This document shows, piece by piece, positions 17,863 to 27,692 of a stretch of DNA of 64,000 bases. Origin of the DNA: Trabulsiella odontotermitis (GTDB lineage Bacteria; Pseudomonadota; Gammaproteobacteria; Enterobacterales; Enterobacteriaceae). The stretch spans positions 1,612,001 through 1,676,000 of the forward strand of contig NZ_CP125781.1 in NCBI RefSeq assembly GCF_030053895.1. Direction: 5' to 3'. The notes under the pieces were generated by a model. The model was not told the DNA's origin. It saw nothing but the letters and a program-made list of their open reading frames with translations, and made no database searches. Every line of letters begins with the position of its first letter. Position 1 is the stretch's first letter. Both the position numbers and the translations under genes were made by a program.

Positions 17863-18963
17863 ATGAAAGTTAAAGTACTGTCCCTCCTGGTACCGGCTCT
17901 GCTGGTAGCGGGCGCAGCAAATGCGGCTGAAATTTATAACAAAGACGGCAACAAATTAGATCTGTACGGTAAAGTTGATGGTCTGCACTATTTCTCTGAT
18001 GACAAGAGTGCTGACGGCGACCAGACCTACCTTCGTTTCGGTTTCAAAGGTGAAACCCAGATCAACGATCAACTGACCGGTTACGGCCAGTGGGAATACA
18101 ACGTTCAGGCGAATAACACTGAATCTTCAAGCGATCAGGCATGGACCCGTCTGGCGTTTGCTGGTCTGCGTTTTGGCGAAGCCGGTTCTTTCGACTACGG
18201 TCGTAACTACGGCGTCGTTTACGACGTAACTTCATGGACCGACGTTCTGCCGGAATTCGGCGGCGACACCTACGGTTCTGACAACTTCCTGCAGCAGCGT
18301 GCTAACGGCGTTGCAACCTACCGTAATACTGACTTCTTCGGTCTGGTTGATGGCCTGAACTTTGCGCTGCAGTACCAGGGCAAAAATAGCGGCAGCGGTG
18401 AAGGTGCAACCAACAACAGCCGTGGCTGGAACAAACAGAATGGTGACGGCTTCGGCGGATCTCTGACCTATGATCTGGGTGAAGGCTTCAGCGTTGGTAC
18501 TGCTATTGCCAGCTCCAAACGTACTGACGAGCAGAATGCTCGCTTCTTCGGTGAAGGCGATAAAGCCACCACTTACAGCGGTGGTCTGAAATATGACGCG
18601 AACAACCTGTATCTGGCAACGCAGTACACCCAGACTTACAACGCGACCCGTTTCGGCAGCGACAGCTTCGGTGGCTTTGCTAACAAAGCACAGAACTTCG
18701 AAGTGGTTGCACAGTACCAGTTCGACTTCGGTCTGCGTCCGTCCGTGGCTTACCTGCAGTCTAAAGGTAAAGACCTCGAAGGCGGTTACGGCGACCAGGA
18801 CCTGCTGAAATATGTTGACGTAGGTGCGACTTACTACTTCAACAAAAACATGTCCACCTATGTTGATTACAAAATCAACCTGCTGGATGAAAACGACTTC
18901 ACCCGCAACGCTGGCATCAGCACTGATGACATCGTAGCGCTGGGTCTGGTTTACCAGTTCTAA
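17863..18963 (+). CDS. ompC: Outer membrane porin C
   Basis: 366 aa. Signal peptide MKVKVLSLLVPALLVAGAANA, then the porin start AEIYNKDGNKLDLYGKVDG, and a C-terminal Phe (LGLVYQF) recognised by BamA. The constriction loop L3 carries PEFGGDTYGSDNF. It is a trimeric 16-strand general porin for small hydrophilic solutes and beta-lactams. The frame is intact, with no truncation or odd L3 insertion seen. Confidence 0.96.
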   Translation: MKVKVLSLLVPALLVAGAANAAEIYNKDGNKLDLYGKVDGLHYFSDDKSADGDQTYLRFGFKGETQINDQLTGYGQWEYNVQANNTESSSDQAWTRLAFAGLRFGEAGSFDYGRNYGVVYDVTSWTDVLPEFGGDTYGSDNFLQQRANGVATYRNTDFFGLVDGLNFALQYQGKNSGSGEGATNNSRGWNKQNGDGFGGSLTYDLGEGFSVGTAIASSKRTDEQNARFFGEGDKATTYSGGLKYDANNLYLATQYTQTYNATRFGSDSFGGFANKAQNFEVVAQYQFDFGLRPSVAYLQSKGKDLEGGYGDQDLLKYVDVGATYYFNKNMSTYVDYKINLLDENDFTRNAGISTDDIVALGLVYQF

Positions 18964-18982
18964 TCCAACTGAATACCACCAT

Positions 18983-19007
18983 AAAGGGGCCCCGGGCCCC
19001 TTTTTTT
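18983..19007 (+). terminator. ompC terminator
   Basis: AAAGGGGCC / GGCCCCTTT hairpin followed by seven T residues, 20 bp after the ompC stop. Confidence 0.93.
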
Positions 19008-19066
19008 GTGTCTGACTTTTCCAAAACTGGTGTACCCTTGCGCCTTCAGCAAGAGGATAACAACGA

Positions 19067-20119
19067 ATGGACATGACAATTTTTCGCGCCGCATGGTTGG
19101 CGACGTTGGTACTGATAGCAGGCTGTGACACCGCAACGCCCCCCAAAGCAGCAAAACCCGCCGCGACCGTACTGGAAGGGAAGACAATGGGCACCTTCTG
19201 GCGGGTCAGCGCGATTGATATCGATGAAACCCGCGCCACCGCGCTGCGTCAGAAAGTGCAGACGCAACTGGATGCCGATGATCAACTGCTCTCCACCTGG
19301 AAGAATGATTCCGCGCTGATGCGCTTTAATCAGTCGCAAAGCACAACCCCGTGGCCGGTCAATGAAGCGATGGCGGATATCGTCACCCAATCGCTGCGCA
19401 TTGGTGCAAAAACCAGTGGCGCGATGGATATCACCGTCGGGCCGCTGGTAAATTTATGGGGATTCGGACCGGACAAGCAGCCGGTAAAAACGCCAACTGA
19501 GGCGGAGATCGAGGCGGCGAAAGCGCGCAGCGGGCTGAAACATCTTTCGGTCATCAATCTGGCCGGACAACAGTTCCTGCAAAAAGATATTCCCGATCTG
19601 TTTGTTGATCTCTCCACCGTCGGAGAAGGCTACGCCGCCGATCATCTGGCGCGTCTGATGGAGCAGGAGGGGATCTCCCGCTATCTGGTGTCCGTCGGCG
19701 GCGCGCTGGTCAGCCGGGGGATGAACGCCGAAGGTCAACCGTGGCGTGTGGCGATCCAGAAACCGACTGATCGTGAAAACGCGGTACAGGCTATCGTTGA
19801 TATCAACGGTCATGGTATCAGCACTTCAGGCAGCTACCGCAACTATTATGAGCTGGACGGTAAGCGTATCTCCCACGTTATCGATCCGCAAACTGGCCGA
19901 CCGATCGATCATAAGCTGGTCTCGGTGACGGTGATTGCGCCCACAGCGCTGGAAGCTGATGGCTGGGATACCGGGCTGATGGTGCTCGGCCCGGAAAAGG
20001 CCAAAGAGGTGGTGCGCGAGCAGGGGCTGGCAGTGTACATGATCATCAAAGAAGGTGATGGCTTTCGTACCTGGATGTCGCCGCAGTTCAACGGATTTCT
20101 GGTGAACGGGAAAAATTAA
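19067..20119 (+). CDS. apbE: FAD:protein FMN transferase (lipoprotein)
   Basis: 350 aa. Lipobox LIAGC gives an N-terminal lipoprotein signal. ApbE features: GKTMGTFW, LSTWKNDSALMRFN, the glycine-rich SVGGAL, and ISTSGSYRNYYELDGKRISHVIDPQTGRP. It attaches FMN covalently to threonines of periplasmic-facing redox proteins such as NqrB, NqrC and RnfG. ATG at 19067 or 19073 could start it. Confidence 0.94.
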   Translation: MDMTIFRAAWLATLVLIAGCDTATPPKAAKPAATVLEGKTMGTFWRVSAIDIDETRATALRQKVQTQLDADDQLLSTWKNDSALMRFNQSQSTTPWPVNEAMADIVTQSLRIGAKTSGAMDITVGPLVNLWGFGPDKQPVKTPTEAEIEAAKARSGLKHLSVINLAGQQFLQKDIPDLFVDLSTVGEGYAADHLARLMEQEGISRYLVSVGGALVSRGMNAEGQPWRVAIQKPTDRENAVQAIVDINGHGISTSGSYRNYYELDGKRISHVIDPQTGRPIDHKLVSVTVIAPTALEADGWDTGLMVLGPEKAKEVVREQGLAVYMIIKEGDGFRTWMSPQFNGFLVNGKN

Positions 20120-20193
20120 AAAGCAAGATTGCGGGTTTTTTCTTACGGTCTGTCCGGCAAAGTAAGGCTAACCTTTACATGAAGGAGCCAACC
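20112..20193 (+). promoter_or_regulatory. ada-alkB promoter with possible Ada box
   Basis: AAAAAGCAAGATTG at about 20118-20131 resembles the Ada-binding element upstream of E. coli ada (AAAGCGCAAGATTG). The ribosome site GAAGGAG at 20181-20187 precedes ATG 20194. The box match is imperfect. Confidence 0.45.
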
Positions 20194-21258
20194 ATGAAAC
20201 GTAATACGCTACGCACTGAAGCGTCCCGCTGGCAGGCGGTGCTTGATCGCGATCCGCAGGCGGACGGCGCGTTCGTTTTCGCCGTACAGACCACCGGCAT
20301 TTTTTGCCGTCCTTCCTGCCGTGCGCGCCATGCGCTGCGCCAGAATGTGCAATTTTTCCCTGACGCGCAGGCGGCGCTGGCAGCGGGTTTCCGTCCGTGC
20401 AAGCGTTGCCAGCCTGACAAGCAAGAGCCTCAACAACAGCGGATAGAAAAAGTGGCGCAGGCCTGCCGGTTGCTGGAGCAGGAGATGCCGGTCACGCTGG
20501 ATGAACTCGCCCGTCAGGTGGGCATCAGTCCGTTTCATCTGCATCGCCTGTTCAAAGCCACCACCGGCATGACGCCGAAAGCCTGGCAGCAGGCATGGCG
20601 TGCGCGCCGCTTGCGTGAATCGCTGGCAAGAGGCGAGACCGTGACCGAATCCGTGCTGGCGGCCGGGTTCCCTGACAGCAGCACTTACTATCGCGCAGCC
20701 GATGCGGCGCTGGGAATGACCGCCCGCCAGTATCGTCGCGGCGGCGAAGATGCATGCATTCACTTTGCCACCGGCAACAGCGAGATCGGCCGTTGCCTGG
20801 TCGCCGAAAGCGAGCGCGGCGTCTGTGCGGTGCTGCTGGGCGACAGCGAAAGCGAACTGCTCGCCGAGCTGCAGCAGGTTTTCCCGCGGGCGCAGTTACA
20901 GCCAGGAGACGCGGCATTTCAGGAGCGGGTTAATCTGGTAATTGCCAGCCTTAACAATCAGCATCAGCCGCTGATGCTGCCGCTTGATATCCGCGGCACC
21001 GCGTTCCAGCAGCAGGTCTGGCAGGCATTGCGCGCCATCCCGCCGGGTGAAACGCGCAGCTACCGCCAGGTGGCGGCAAGCATCGGTAAACCCAACGCGG
21101 TGCGTGCCGTGGCGGGGGCGTGCGCCGCCAACAAACTGGCGATTCTGATCCCCTGCCACCGGGTGGTGCGGGACGATGGTGCGCTGTCAGGCTACCGTTG
21201 GGGTGTCGCGCGAAAAGCGCTATTGTTGCGACGTGAATCGCCGCGCGAGGAGTCGTAA
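20194..21258 (+). CDS. ada: Ada: methylphosphotriester/O6-methylguanine methyltransferase and transcription activator
   Basis: 354 aa from ATG 20194 (AAGGAG upstream; an ORF starting 15 nt earlier is not needed). Zinc-binding and methyl-accepting cysteines Cys38, Cys42, Cys69 and Cys72 (IFCRPSC, PCKRC), AraC-type helix-turn-helix (~100-180), and C-terminal MGMT domain with active Cys in IPCHRVV. Once methylated at Cys38 it switches on ada-alkB. It overlaps alkB by one base. Confidence 0.96.
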   Translation: MKRNTLRTEASRWQAVLDRDPQADGAFVFAVQTTGIFCRPSCRARHALRQNVQFFPDAQAALAAGFRPCKRCQPDKQEPQQQRIEKVAQACRLLEQEMPVTLDELARQVGISPFHLHRLFKATTGMTPKAWQQAWRARRLRESLARGETVTESVLAAGFPDSSTYYRAADAALGMTARQYRRGGEDACIHFATGNSEIGRCLVAESERGVCAVLLGDSESELLAELQQVFPRAQLQPGDAAFQERVNLVIASLNNQHQPLMLPLDIRGTAFQQQVWQALRAIPPGETRSYRQVAASIGKPNAVRAVAGACAANKLAILIPCHRVVRDDGALSGYRWGVARKALLLRRESPREES

Positions 21259-21908
21259 TGCTTGATCTCTTTGCCGATGAACATCCCTGGCAAGAGCCGT
21301 TAGGGCCAGGCGCCGTGATCCTGCGGCGCTTCGCCTTCGCCCGTGCAGAAACACTACTGGCGGACATCGCCAGTGTGGCGGCTGTCTCGCCGTTTCGTCA
21401 GATGGTGACGCCCGGTGGCTACACCATGTCGGTGGCGATGACCAACTGCGGCGCGCTCGGCTGGACCACCGACCTGCACGGTTACCTCTATTCCCCGAAC
21501 GATCCGCAAACCCACCAGCTCTGGCCGGCGATGCCGGACAGTTTCCGGCAGCTTGCCGACCACGCCGCACGGGAAGCGGGTTACCCCGATTTCCGGCCCG
21601 ACGCCTGTCTTATCAACCGCTATGGCGTTGGCAGCAAACTCTCTTTGCATCAGGATAAAGACGAACACGAGCTGCGCGCGCCGATTGTCTCTGTTTCGCT
21701 GGGCTTACCGGCCATCTTTCAGTTTGGCGGCCTGAACCGCAACGATCCGCTGCATCGCGTGTTACTCGAACATGGTGATGTGGTGGTGTGGGGCGGGGCA
21801 TCACGCCTGTTTTACCATGGTGTTCAGCCGCTTAAAGAGGGTTTCCACCCGGCGACCGGACGTTATCGCTTAAATCTGACCTTTCGCCAGGTGTGTAAGA
21901 GCGAATAA
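21258..21908 (+). CDS. alkB: Alpha-ketoglutarate-dependent DNA/RNA demethylase
   Basis: 216 aa, same length as E. coli AlkB. Iron ligands in HQDKDE and a later His (FYHGVQPL); 2-oxoglutarate-binding arginines in GRYRLNLTFR. It removes methyl groups from 1-methyladenine and 3-methylcytosine by oxidation. It starts at the ada stop (TAATG), so the two are coupled. Confidence 0.96.
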   Translation: MLDLFADEHPWQEPLGPGAVILRRFAFARAETLLADIASVAAVSPFRQMVTPGGYTMSVAMTNCGALGWTTDLHGYLYSPNDPQTHQLWPAMPDSFRQLADHAAREAGYPDFRPDACLINRYGVGSKLSLHQDKDEHELRAPIVSVSLGLPAIFQFGGLNRNDPLHRVLLEHGDVVVWGGASRLFYHGVQPLKEGFHPATGRYRLNLTFRQVCKSE

Positions 21909-21982
21909 AAATAAGAATTATTATTGATGTAACCCGTAAGCAGTTTACACTGCGGGCTGCGTTTTCTTGTCCGGGTTGTCTT

Positions 21983-23626
21983 ATGGAACTTCTCCTGCTT
22001 GTCTGGCGCCAGTACCGCTGGCCCTTTATCGCCGTAATGGTGCTGAGCCTGCTGAGTGCAGCGCTGGGCATCGGGCTGATTGCCTTTATTAATCTGCGAC
22101 TCATCACCGTCGTGGATACCTCGCTGACCGTGCTGCCGGAATTTCTCGGGCTGTTGCTGCTGTTAATGGTCGTCACGCTGGGGTCACAACTGGCGCTCAC
22201 CGCGCTGGGGCACCATTTCGTCTATCGTCTGCGTAGTGAATTCATCAAGCGCATTCTGGATACGCAAATCGAACGCATCGAAAAGCTGGGCAGCGCCGCG
22301 CTGCTGGCCGGGTTGACCAGCGATGTTCGCAATATCACTATCGCCTTTGTGCGTTTGCCGGAACTGGTGCAGGGGATCATTCTGACCTTTGGTTCTGCCG
22401 CTTATCTGGCGTGGCTGTCGGGCAAAATGCTGCTAATCACCTCGTTATGGATGGCATTGACCATCCTGGGCGGGTTTATCCTTGTGGCGCGGGTTTACAA
22501 ACACATGGCGACGCTGCGGGAAACGGAAGACAAGCTGTATCACGACTACCAGACGGTGCTCGAAGGTCGCAAAGAGCTGACGCTCAACCGCGAGCGCGCC
22601 GAGTACATCTACCAGAACCTCTATATTCCTGATGCCCGCGAGTACCGCCACCATATCATTCGCGCCGACACGTTCCATCTCAGCGCCGTGAACTGGTCTA
22701 ACATTATGATGCTGGGCGCGATTGGCCTGGTGTTCTGGATGGCGAACAGCCTGGGCTGGGCAAATACCAGCGTGGCGGCGACCTATTCATTGACCCTATT
22801 GTTTCTGCGCACGCCGCTGCTCTCTGCCGTGGGGGCGCTGCCGACGTTGCTCAGCGCGCAGGTGGCATTCAATAAACTGAATAAGTTCACGCTGGCACCG
22901 TATGCGCCTGAGTTTCCACGCCCGGAAGCGCACCCTGACTGGCAGACGCTGGAACTGCGCGATGTCGCGTTTCACTATCAGGACAACAGCTTTGCGATAG
23001 GGCCTGTCAACCTGACGCTGAAGCGCGGCGAGCTGGTGTTTCTGATTGGTGGCAACGGCAGCGGAAAATCGACACTGGCGATGCTGCTGACCGGGCTGTA
23101 TCAGCCGGTATCAGGGGAGATCCTGCTGGACGGCAAACCGCTGTCCGCCGGGAAGCCGGAAGATTATCGTAAACACTTTTCGGCGGTCTTCACCGACGTC
23201 TGGCTGTTTGACCAGTTGCTGGGGCCGGAAGGCAAACAGGCCGATCCGGTACTGGTCGAAAAATGGCTCGAACAGCTGAAAATGCGCCACAAATTGCAGC
23301 TTGAGAACGGCAAAATCCTCGATCTTAAGCTGTCAAAAGGGCAGAAAAAACGCGTGGCGCTGTTGTTAGCACTGGCTGAAGAGCGAGACATCATTCTTCT
23401 GGATGAATGGGCAGCAGATCAGGATCCGCATTTCCGCCGTGAATTTTACCAGGTCCTGCTGCCGCTGATGCAGCAAATGGGCAAAACCATTTTTGCTATC
23501 AGCCACGATGACCACTATTTTACGCATGCCGATCGTCTGCTGGAGATGCGCAACGGTCAACTGACGGAGCTGACTGGCGAAGAGCGTGCCGCCGCGTCGC
23601 GGGATGCGGTCGCCCGTACGGCCTGA
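21983..23626 (+). CDS. yojI: ABC-type multidrug/microcin J25 exporter YojI
   Basis: 547 aa single-chain half transporter: about six membrane helices in residues 1-300, then an ATPase with Walker A GGNGSGKST, a KLSKGQKKR signature region and Walker B IILLDEW. In E. coli YojI works with TolC to pump out microcin J25 and possibly L-cysteine. Confidence 0.92.
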   Translation: MELLLLVWRQYRWPFIAVMVLSLLSAALGIGLIAFINLRLITVVDTSLTVLPEFLGLLLLLMVVTLGSQLALTALGHHFVYRLRSEFIKRILDTQIERIEKLGSAALLAGLTSDVRNITIAFVRLPELVQGIILTFGSAAYLAWLSGKMLLITSLWMALTILGGFILVARVYKHMATLRETEDKLYHDYQTVLEGRKELTLNRERAEYIYQNLYIPDAREYRHHIIRADTFHLSAVNWSNIMMLGAIGLVFWMANSLGWANTSVAATYSLTLLFLRTPLLSAVGALPTLLSAQVAFNKLNKFTLAPYAPEFPRPEAHPDWQTLELRDVAFHYQDNSFAIGPVNLTLKRGELVFLIGGNGSGKSTLAMLLTGLYQPVSGEILLDGKPLSAGKPEDYRKHFSAVFTDVWLFDQLLGPEGKQADPVLVEKWLEQLKMRHKLQLENGKILDLKLSKGQKKRVALLLALAEERDIILLDEWAADQDPHFRREFYQVLLPLMQQMGKTIFAISHDDHYFTHADRLLEMRNGQLTELTGEERAAASRDAVARTA

Positions 23627-23646
23627 GGATGTAAGGAAACTAACAG

Positions 23647-25083
23647 ATGCCCGTGTTAACCAAAAACAGCCCCAGGCTGCGCGACGAAGAGCGTGCGCGG
23701 CTGATCTGGCTGCTGACCACCGATAAAGCGGTCACCTCCACCCTGTTGGGAAAACTGACTTTCGCCGAGCAGTATGACGACGGGACGCTGGCGGACGATC
23801 TCGCCGAAGTGAGCGCGCTGGTGGCCCATCTTCCGGCGCCGGACCTGGCGGATACACTCGAAGCGTTGCCCTCGGAAGAGCGCCATGCGCTGTGGCGAAT
23901 GGTGGAGGACGATAAACGCGGCAAGGTACTGCTGGAGGCCTCGGAAAACGTCTGGGACGATCTCATTGATGAGATGAGTGACAAAGCGCTGCTCGACGCG
24001 CTGACGACGCTGGACATCGACGAACAGATTTACCTGGTTCAGCATCTGCCGCGAAATTTGACCGGGCGGCTGCTGGCGTCATTGCCAGCGGATGAACGGG
24101 CGCGTGTTCACCAGGTGATGAACTACGCCCGCAACAGCGTCGGCGCCATTATGGAGTTCGGGGTGATCACCCTTCGCCCGGACGTGACGCTGGGCGCCGT
24201 GCAACGCTACTTGCGTCGACTGGGCAAAATGCCGGAGAACACCGATAAGCTGTTTGTGATCTCGCGTGATAACACCCTGCTGGGTGAGCTGGCGCTGCAA
24301 ACCATTCTGCTGAACCCGGCGCAGCGGCGGGTGGAAGAGGTGATGGACGCTGAGCCCGTCGCTTTTCATCCGCAGGAAAGTGCAGAAAAAGTGGCGCGCA
24401 CTTTTGAGCGTGACAACCTGTTGAGTGCGGCGGTGGTAGACGCGGAAGGCAAATTAATGGGGCGTCTGACCATCGATGAGATCGTCGATGTGGTGTACGA
24501 AGAAACCGACAACGACATCCGTCAGATGAGCGGTCTCAGCAACGAAGAAGATATTTTTGCGCCGGTGACCCGGGCGGTAAAGACGCGCTGGGCCTGGCTG
24601 GCGGTGAATCTCTGCACCGCGTTTATTGCCTCGCGCGTTATTGATGGTTTCGAGCACACCATTTCGCAACTGGTGGCACTGGCGTCGCTGATGCCGATTG
24701 TGGCAGGCATTGGCGGTAATACCGGCAACCAGACAATCACCATGATCGTCCGCGCGCTGGCGCTTCAGTACATCCAGCCGGGGAACTTTTCTTTTCTGAT
24801 CCTGCGTGAAATGGGTGTGGCGCTGATCAACGGCGTGGTATGGGGCGGGATCATGGGGCTCGTCACCTGGTGGCTGTATGATGATCCGCATCTGGGTGGC
24901 GTGATGACACTGGCGATGGTGCTGAACCTGCTGGTTGCGTCGCTGATGGGCGTGCTTATCCCGATGGTCATGATTAAGTTCGGTCGCGATCCGGCTGTCG
25001 GCTCCAGCGTAATGATCACCGCAATCACCGATACCGGCGGGTTTTTTATCTTCCTGGGACTGGCGACGCTGTTCCTGCTCTAG
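23647..25083 (+). CDS. mgtE: MgtE-type magnesium transporter
   Basis: 478 aa. N-terminal helical MgtE_N domain (~30-135), a CBS pair (~140-265), a connecting helix, then about five membrane helices including the signature MPIVAGIGGNTGNQT in the pore. MgtE is a Mg2+-gated channel; low internal magnesium opens it. The gene sits 20 bp after yojI, with AAGGA before its ATG, and may share its transcript. It is not present at this site in E. coli K-12. Confidence 0.92.
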   Translation: MPVLTKNSPRLRDEERARLIWLLTTDKAVTSTLLGKLTFAEQYDDGTLADDLAEVSALVAHLPAPDLADTLEALPSEERHALWRMVEDDKRGKVLLEASENVWDDLIDEMSDKALLDALTTLDIDEQIYLVQHLPRNLTGRLLASLPADERARVHQVMNYARNSVGAIMEFGVITLRPDVTLGAVQRYLRRLGKMPENTDKLFVISRDNTLLGELALQTILLNPAQRRVEEVMDAEPVAFHPQESAEKVARTFERDNLLSAAVVDAEGKLMGRLTIDEIVDVVYEETDNDIRQMSGLSNEEDIFAPVTRAVKTRWAWLAVNLCTAFIASRVIDGFEHTISQLVALASLMPIVAGIGGNTGNQTITMIVRALALQYIQPGNFSFLILREMGVALINGVVWGGIMGLVTWWLYDDPHLGGVMTLAMVLNLLVASLMGVLIPMVMIKFGRDPAVGSSVMITAITDTGGFFIFLGLATLFLL

Positions 25084-25322
25084 CGGTATCTCTTCTGTGC
25101 GCTTCATCACAAAACGGAGGATATTACCGCTTCATGTCACATTTTTCCAGCCGGAACTCTCTTTTGTGTCCACATTTTTTCAACATTTCCATAACAGATC
25201 TCAAAACTAAATTTAAAGTTTAAACAATATTTAAATTTTTCATCGTCAGTGATAACGTTGATTCCCCGAATCGTTTCACCTGCGCTAATACCAAACGCGA
25301 GTTTATGTAAGGCTTTCATACA

Positions 25323-26975
25323 ATGAAAAAAAAGATGGCCGTACTCCGCTCACAGGTGTCTGTTTCTGACGTTGCCCATGCTGACGCCCGAACCCACACT
25401 CGTACTGAGCAAGAGACGGATGTATTACTGATCGGCGGCGGGATCATGAGCGCCACGTTGGGCACTTTGCTTCAGGAACTGGAACCGGACTGGTCCATCA
25501 CCATGGTCGAACAGATGGAGCGCGTGGCCGAAGAGAGTTCCAACGGCTGGAACAACGCCGGTACCGGCCATGCTGCGCTGATGGAGCTGAACTATACGCC
25601 GCAGAAAGCCGACGGTTCCATCAGCATTGAGAAAGCTATCAGTATTAACGAATCCTTCCAGATTTCGCGCCAGTTCTGGGCGCATCAGGTCACACGCGGC
25701 GTGCTGCGTCAGCCAAAAAGTTTCATCAACACCGTACCGCACATGAGCTTTGTCTGGGGCGAGGACAACGTCAATTTCCTGCGCGCGCGCTACCATGCGC
25801 TACAACAATCCGCCCTGTTTCGTGGCATGCATTATTCTGAAGACCATGCGCAAATCAGCGCCTGGGCACCGCTGGTGATGGAAGGGCGTGACCCGCAGCA
25901 AAAGGTTGCGGCGACGCGCACGGAAATTGGTACCGACGTCAACTACGGTGAAATCACCCGCCAGCTCATCCGTGCGCTGCAACGGCAGGAAAACTTTTCC
26001 CTGCAACTGAATACGACGGTGTGCCGCTTTAAACGCAATGCGGATAACAGCTGGACCGTGACGGTCTGCGAGGCGAATAACCCTCATGCCAGACGTACTA
26101 TCAGGGCGAAATTCATTTTCATTGGCGCAGGTGGCGCGGCACTGAAGTTGCTGCAAAAAACCGGCATTCCGCAGGCCAACGACTACGCCGGTTTCCCGGT
26201 GGGCGGGCAATTCCTCGTCACCGAAAACCCGGAAGTGGTGAACCGCCATCTGGCGAAAGTATACGGGCAGGCGACCGTGGGGGCGCCGCCGATGTCGGTG
26301 CCACACATCGACACGCGCATCATTGATGGCAAGCGCGTCGTGTTGTTCGGGCCATTCGCCACGTTCTCTACGAAATTCCTCAAAAACGGATCGCTGTGGG
26401 ATCTGCTGGCCTCGACCACCACGTCGAACTTTCTGCCGATGGTTCACGTCGGGCTGGATAATGTTGATCTGGTGAAATACCTGATTAGCCAGGTGATGCA
26501 AAAAGACAGCGATCGGCTGGCGGCGCTGCAGGCGTACTATCCACAGGCCAACAGCGCGGACTGGCGGTTGTGGCAGGCCGGGCAGCGAGTGCAGATCATC
26601 AAACGTGATCCGCTGAAGGGTGGCGTGTTGCGTCTCGGCACTGAGATAGTCAGCGATGACGAAGGCACCGTCGCTGCGCTGTTGGGGGCATCGCCGGGCG
26701 CGTCTACCGCTGCACCGATCATGCTGCAGTTGCTGGAAAAAGTGTTCAAAGATAAGGTACGTTCAGCAGCCTGGCAGGCGAAGATCAACGAAGTCGCGCC
26801 CACATGGGGCGTACGTTTGCAGGACAACCCGGCGCTGATTGAACAGGCGCTGGCATACACCAGTGACGTGCTGGAACTGCATTATGCACCGTCCGCCGGA
26901 TTCGACCCGGTACCGGCAGCGCAACTGAAACCACAGACCACTGTCGCGAAAGAGATAGCGGATATCGCGCTGTAA
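25323..26975 (+). CDS. mqo: Malate:quinone oxidoreductase
   Basis: 550 aa. FAD motif DVLLIGGGIMSATLG after a short N-terminal extension, then ESSNGWNNAGTGHAALMELNYTP, and FGPFATFSTKFLKNGSLWDL, all characteristic of Mqo. It is a peripheral membrane flavoprotein that oxidises malate to oxaloacetate and passes electrons to quinone. The 239-bp upstream gap (25084-25322) holds only an AT-rich promoter region. Confidence 0.95.
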   Translation: MKKKMAVLRSQVSVSDVAHADARTHTRTEQETDVLLIGGGIMSATLGTLLQELEPDWSITMVEQMERVAEESSNGWNNAGTGHAALMELNYTPQKADGSISIEKAISINESFQISRQFWAHQVTRGVLRQPKSFINTVPHMSFVWGEDNVNFLRARYHALQQSALFRGMHYSEDHAQISAWAPLVMEGRDPQQKVAATRTEIGTDVNYGEITRQLIRALQRQENFSLQLNTTVCRFKRNADNSWTVTVCEANNPHARRTIRAKFIFIGAGGAALKLLQKTGIPQANDYAGFPVGGQFLVTENPEVVNRHLAKVYGQATVGAPPMSVPHIDTRIIDGKRVVLFGPFATFSTKFLKNGSLWDLLASTTTSNFLPMVHVGLDNVDLVKYLISQVMQKDSDRLAALQAYYPQANSADWRLWQAGQRVQIIKRDPLKGGVLRLGTEIVSDDEGTVAALLGASPGASTAAPIMLQLLEKVFKDKVRSAAWQAKINEVAPTWGVRLQDNPALIEQALAYTSDVLELHYAPSAGFDPVPAAQLKPQTTVAKEIADIAL

Positions 26976-26988
26976 CTGTAGCTAAAAG

Positions 26989-27014
26989 AAACCCCGGTCA
27001 GCGCCGGGGTTTGT
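26989..27014. terminator. Bidirectional terminator between mqo and eco
   Basis: Perfect AAACCCCGG / CCGGGGTTT hairpin with 6-nt loop between two convergent genes. Confidence 0.88.
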
Positions 27015-27017
27015 TGG

Positions 27018-27509
27018 TTAACGCACGGTGGCGTCGTTAATCGTCTCTTCCGCTTTCCAGAGGCGGTACTTCACCTCCACATTGGCGGGGGTATAGACCA
27101 CGATCGGTAGCTTGCTGTTGTAGCGCAGCATGCCTTTATCACCCAGACCCGCGGTCACGAATTTCTTTTCTTTTTTGCCGTCCGGGCAGGCCATCATGGT
27201 CGAAACCGGTGAGGTCACTTTATCAAAGACATAGTAGTCATAACCCCAGCCTTCCAGCGTTTTGCTCTCCAGCTCGCCGCCCAGGCGGTGATGATTACAA
27301 TCCACTTCCAGCGTCTGACCAATCAACAGTTCGACCTGGTAAGCCGCTTCATCCTTTTGTTCAGGTAACTGAATCACCTGACGCTTCATGCCTTTTTCTG
27401 CCTGTGGCCAGGGTGCGCTTTTTTCCAGAGGTTGATCGCTGGCAAAGGCGCTGGAAGAGACACTGGCCGCAGCCAGTAAAGAGGCGAGAAGTAAACGAGC
27501 GTTTTTCAC
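27018..27509 (-). CDS. eco: Ecotin, periplasmic serine protease inhibitor
   Basis: 163 aa from a GTG at 27509: AAGGA lies 6-10 nt upstream and the signal peptide VKNARLLLASLLAAASVSSSAFA then fits. The body is ecotin (QPLEKSAPWPQAEKGMKRQVIQL; ESKTLEGWGYDYYVFDKVTSPVSTMMACPDGKKEKKFV). The inhibitory loop with P1 methionine is STMMA. It inhibits trypsin, chymotrypsin, elastase and complement proteases as a dimer. It is next to mqo, as in E. coli. Confidence 0.95.
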   Translation of the reverse strand: MKNARLLLASLLAAASVSSSAFASDQPLEKSAPWPQAEKGMKRQVIQLPEQKDEAAYQVELLIGQTLEVDCNHHRLGGELESKTLEGWGYDYYVFDKVTSPVSTMMACPDGKKEKKFVTAGLGDKGMLRYNSKLPIVVYTPANVEVKYRLWKAEETINDATVR

Positions 27510-27642
27510 AATGTATCCTTGATATCCGTTATTACCGGAGCAGCGTAACACTAATGCGAAATTTATTAAGCGTAATTTACTTATTTTTTCATAATGTGTA
27601 GTGATATGTACTGCTATTATCTTTTATGGTGGCGGCTATCAC

Positions 27643-27673
27643 TAAAAAAACCAGCCGCACTGGGCTGGTTTTC
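27643..27673 (-). terminator. ansB terminator
   Basis: Hairpin AACCAGCC / GGCTGGTT just downstream of the ansB stop, with seven A residues on the plus strand, giving a U run on the minus transcript. Confidence 0.9.
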
Positions 27674-27692
27674 TGTTTGCATACAGGCGGGA

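Noticed and set aside
18232..19239. 335-codon open frame opposite ompC and the start of apbE
   Set aside because: Runs across two well-supported genes and the ompC terminator; a shadow.
24454..25110. 218-codon frame opposite mgtE
   Set aside because: His/Arg/Gln-rich antisense shadow of membrane-helix codons.
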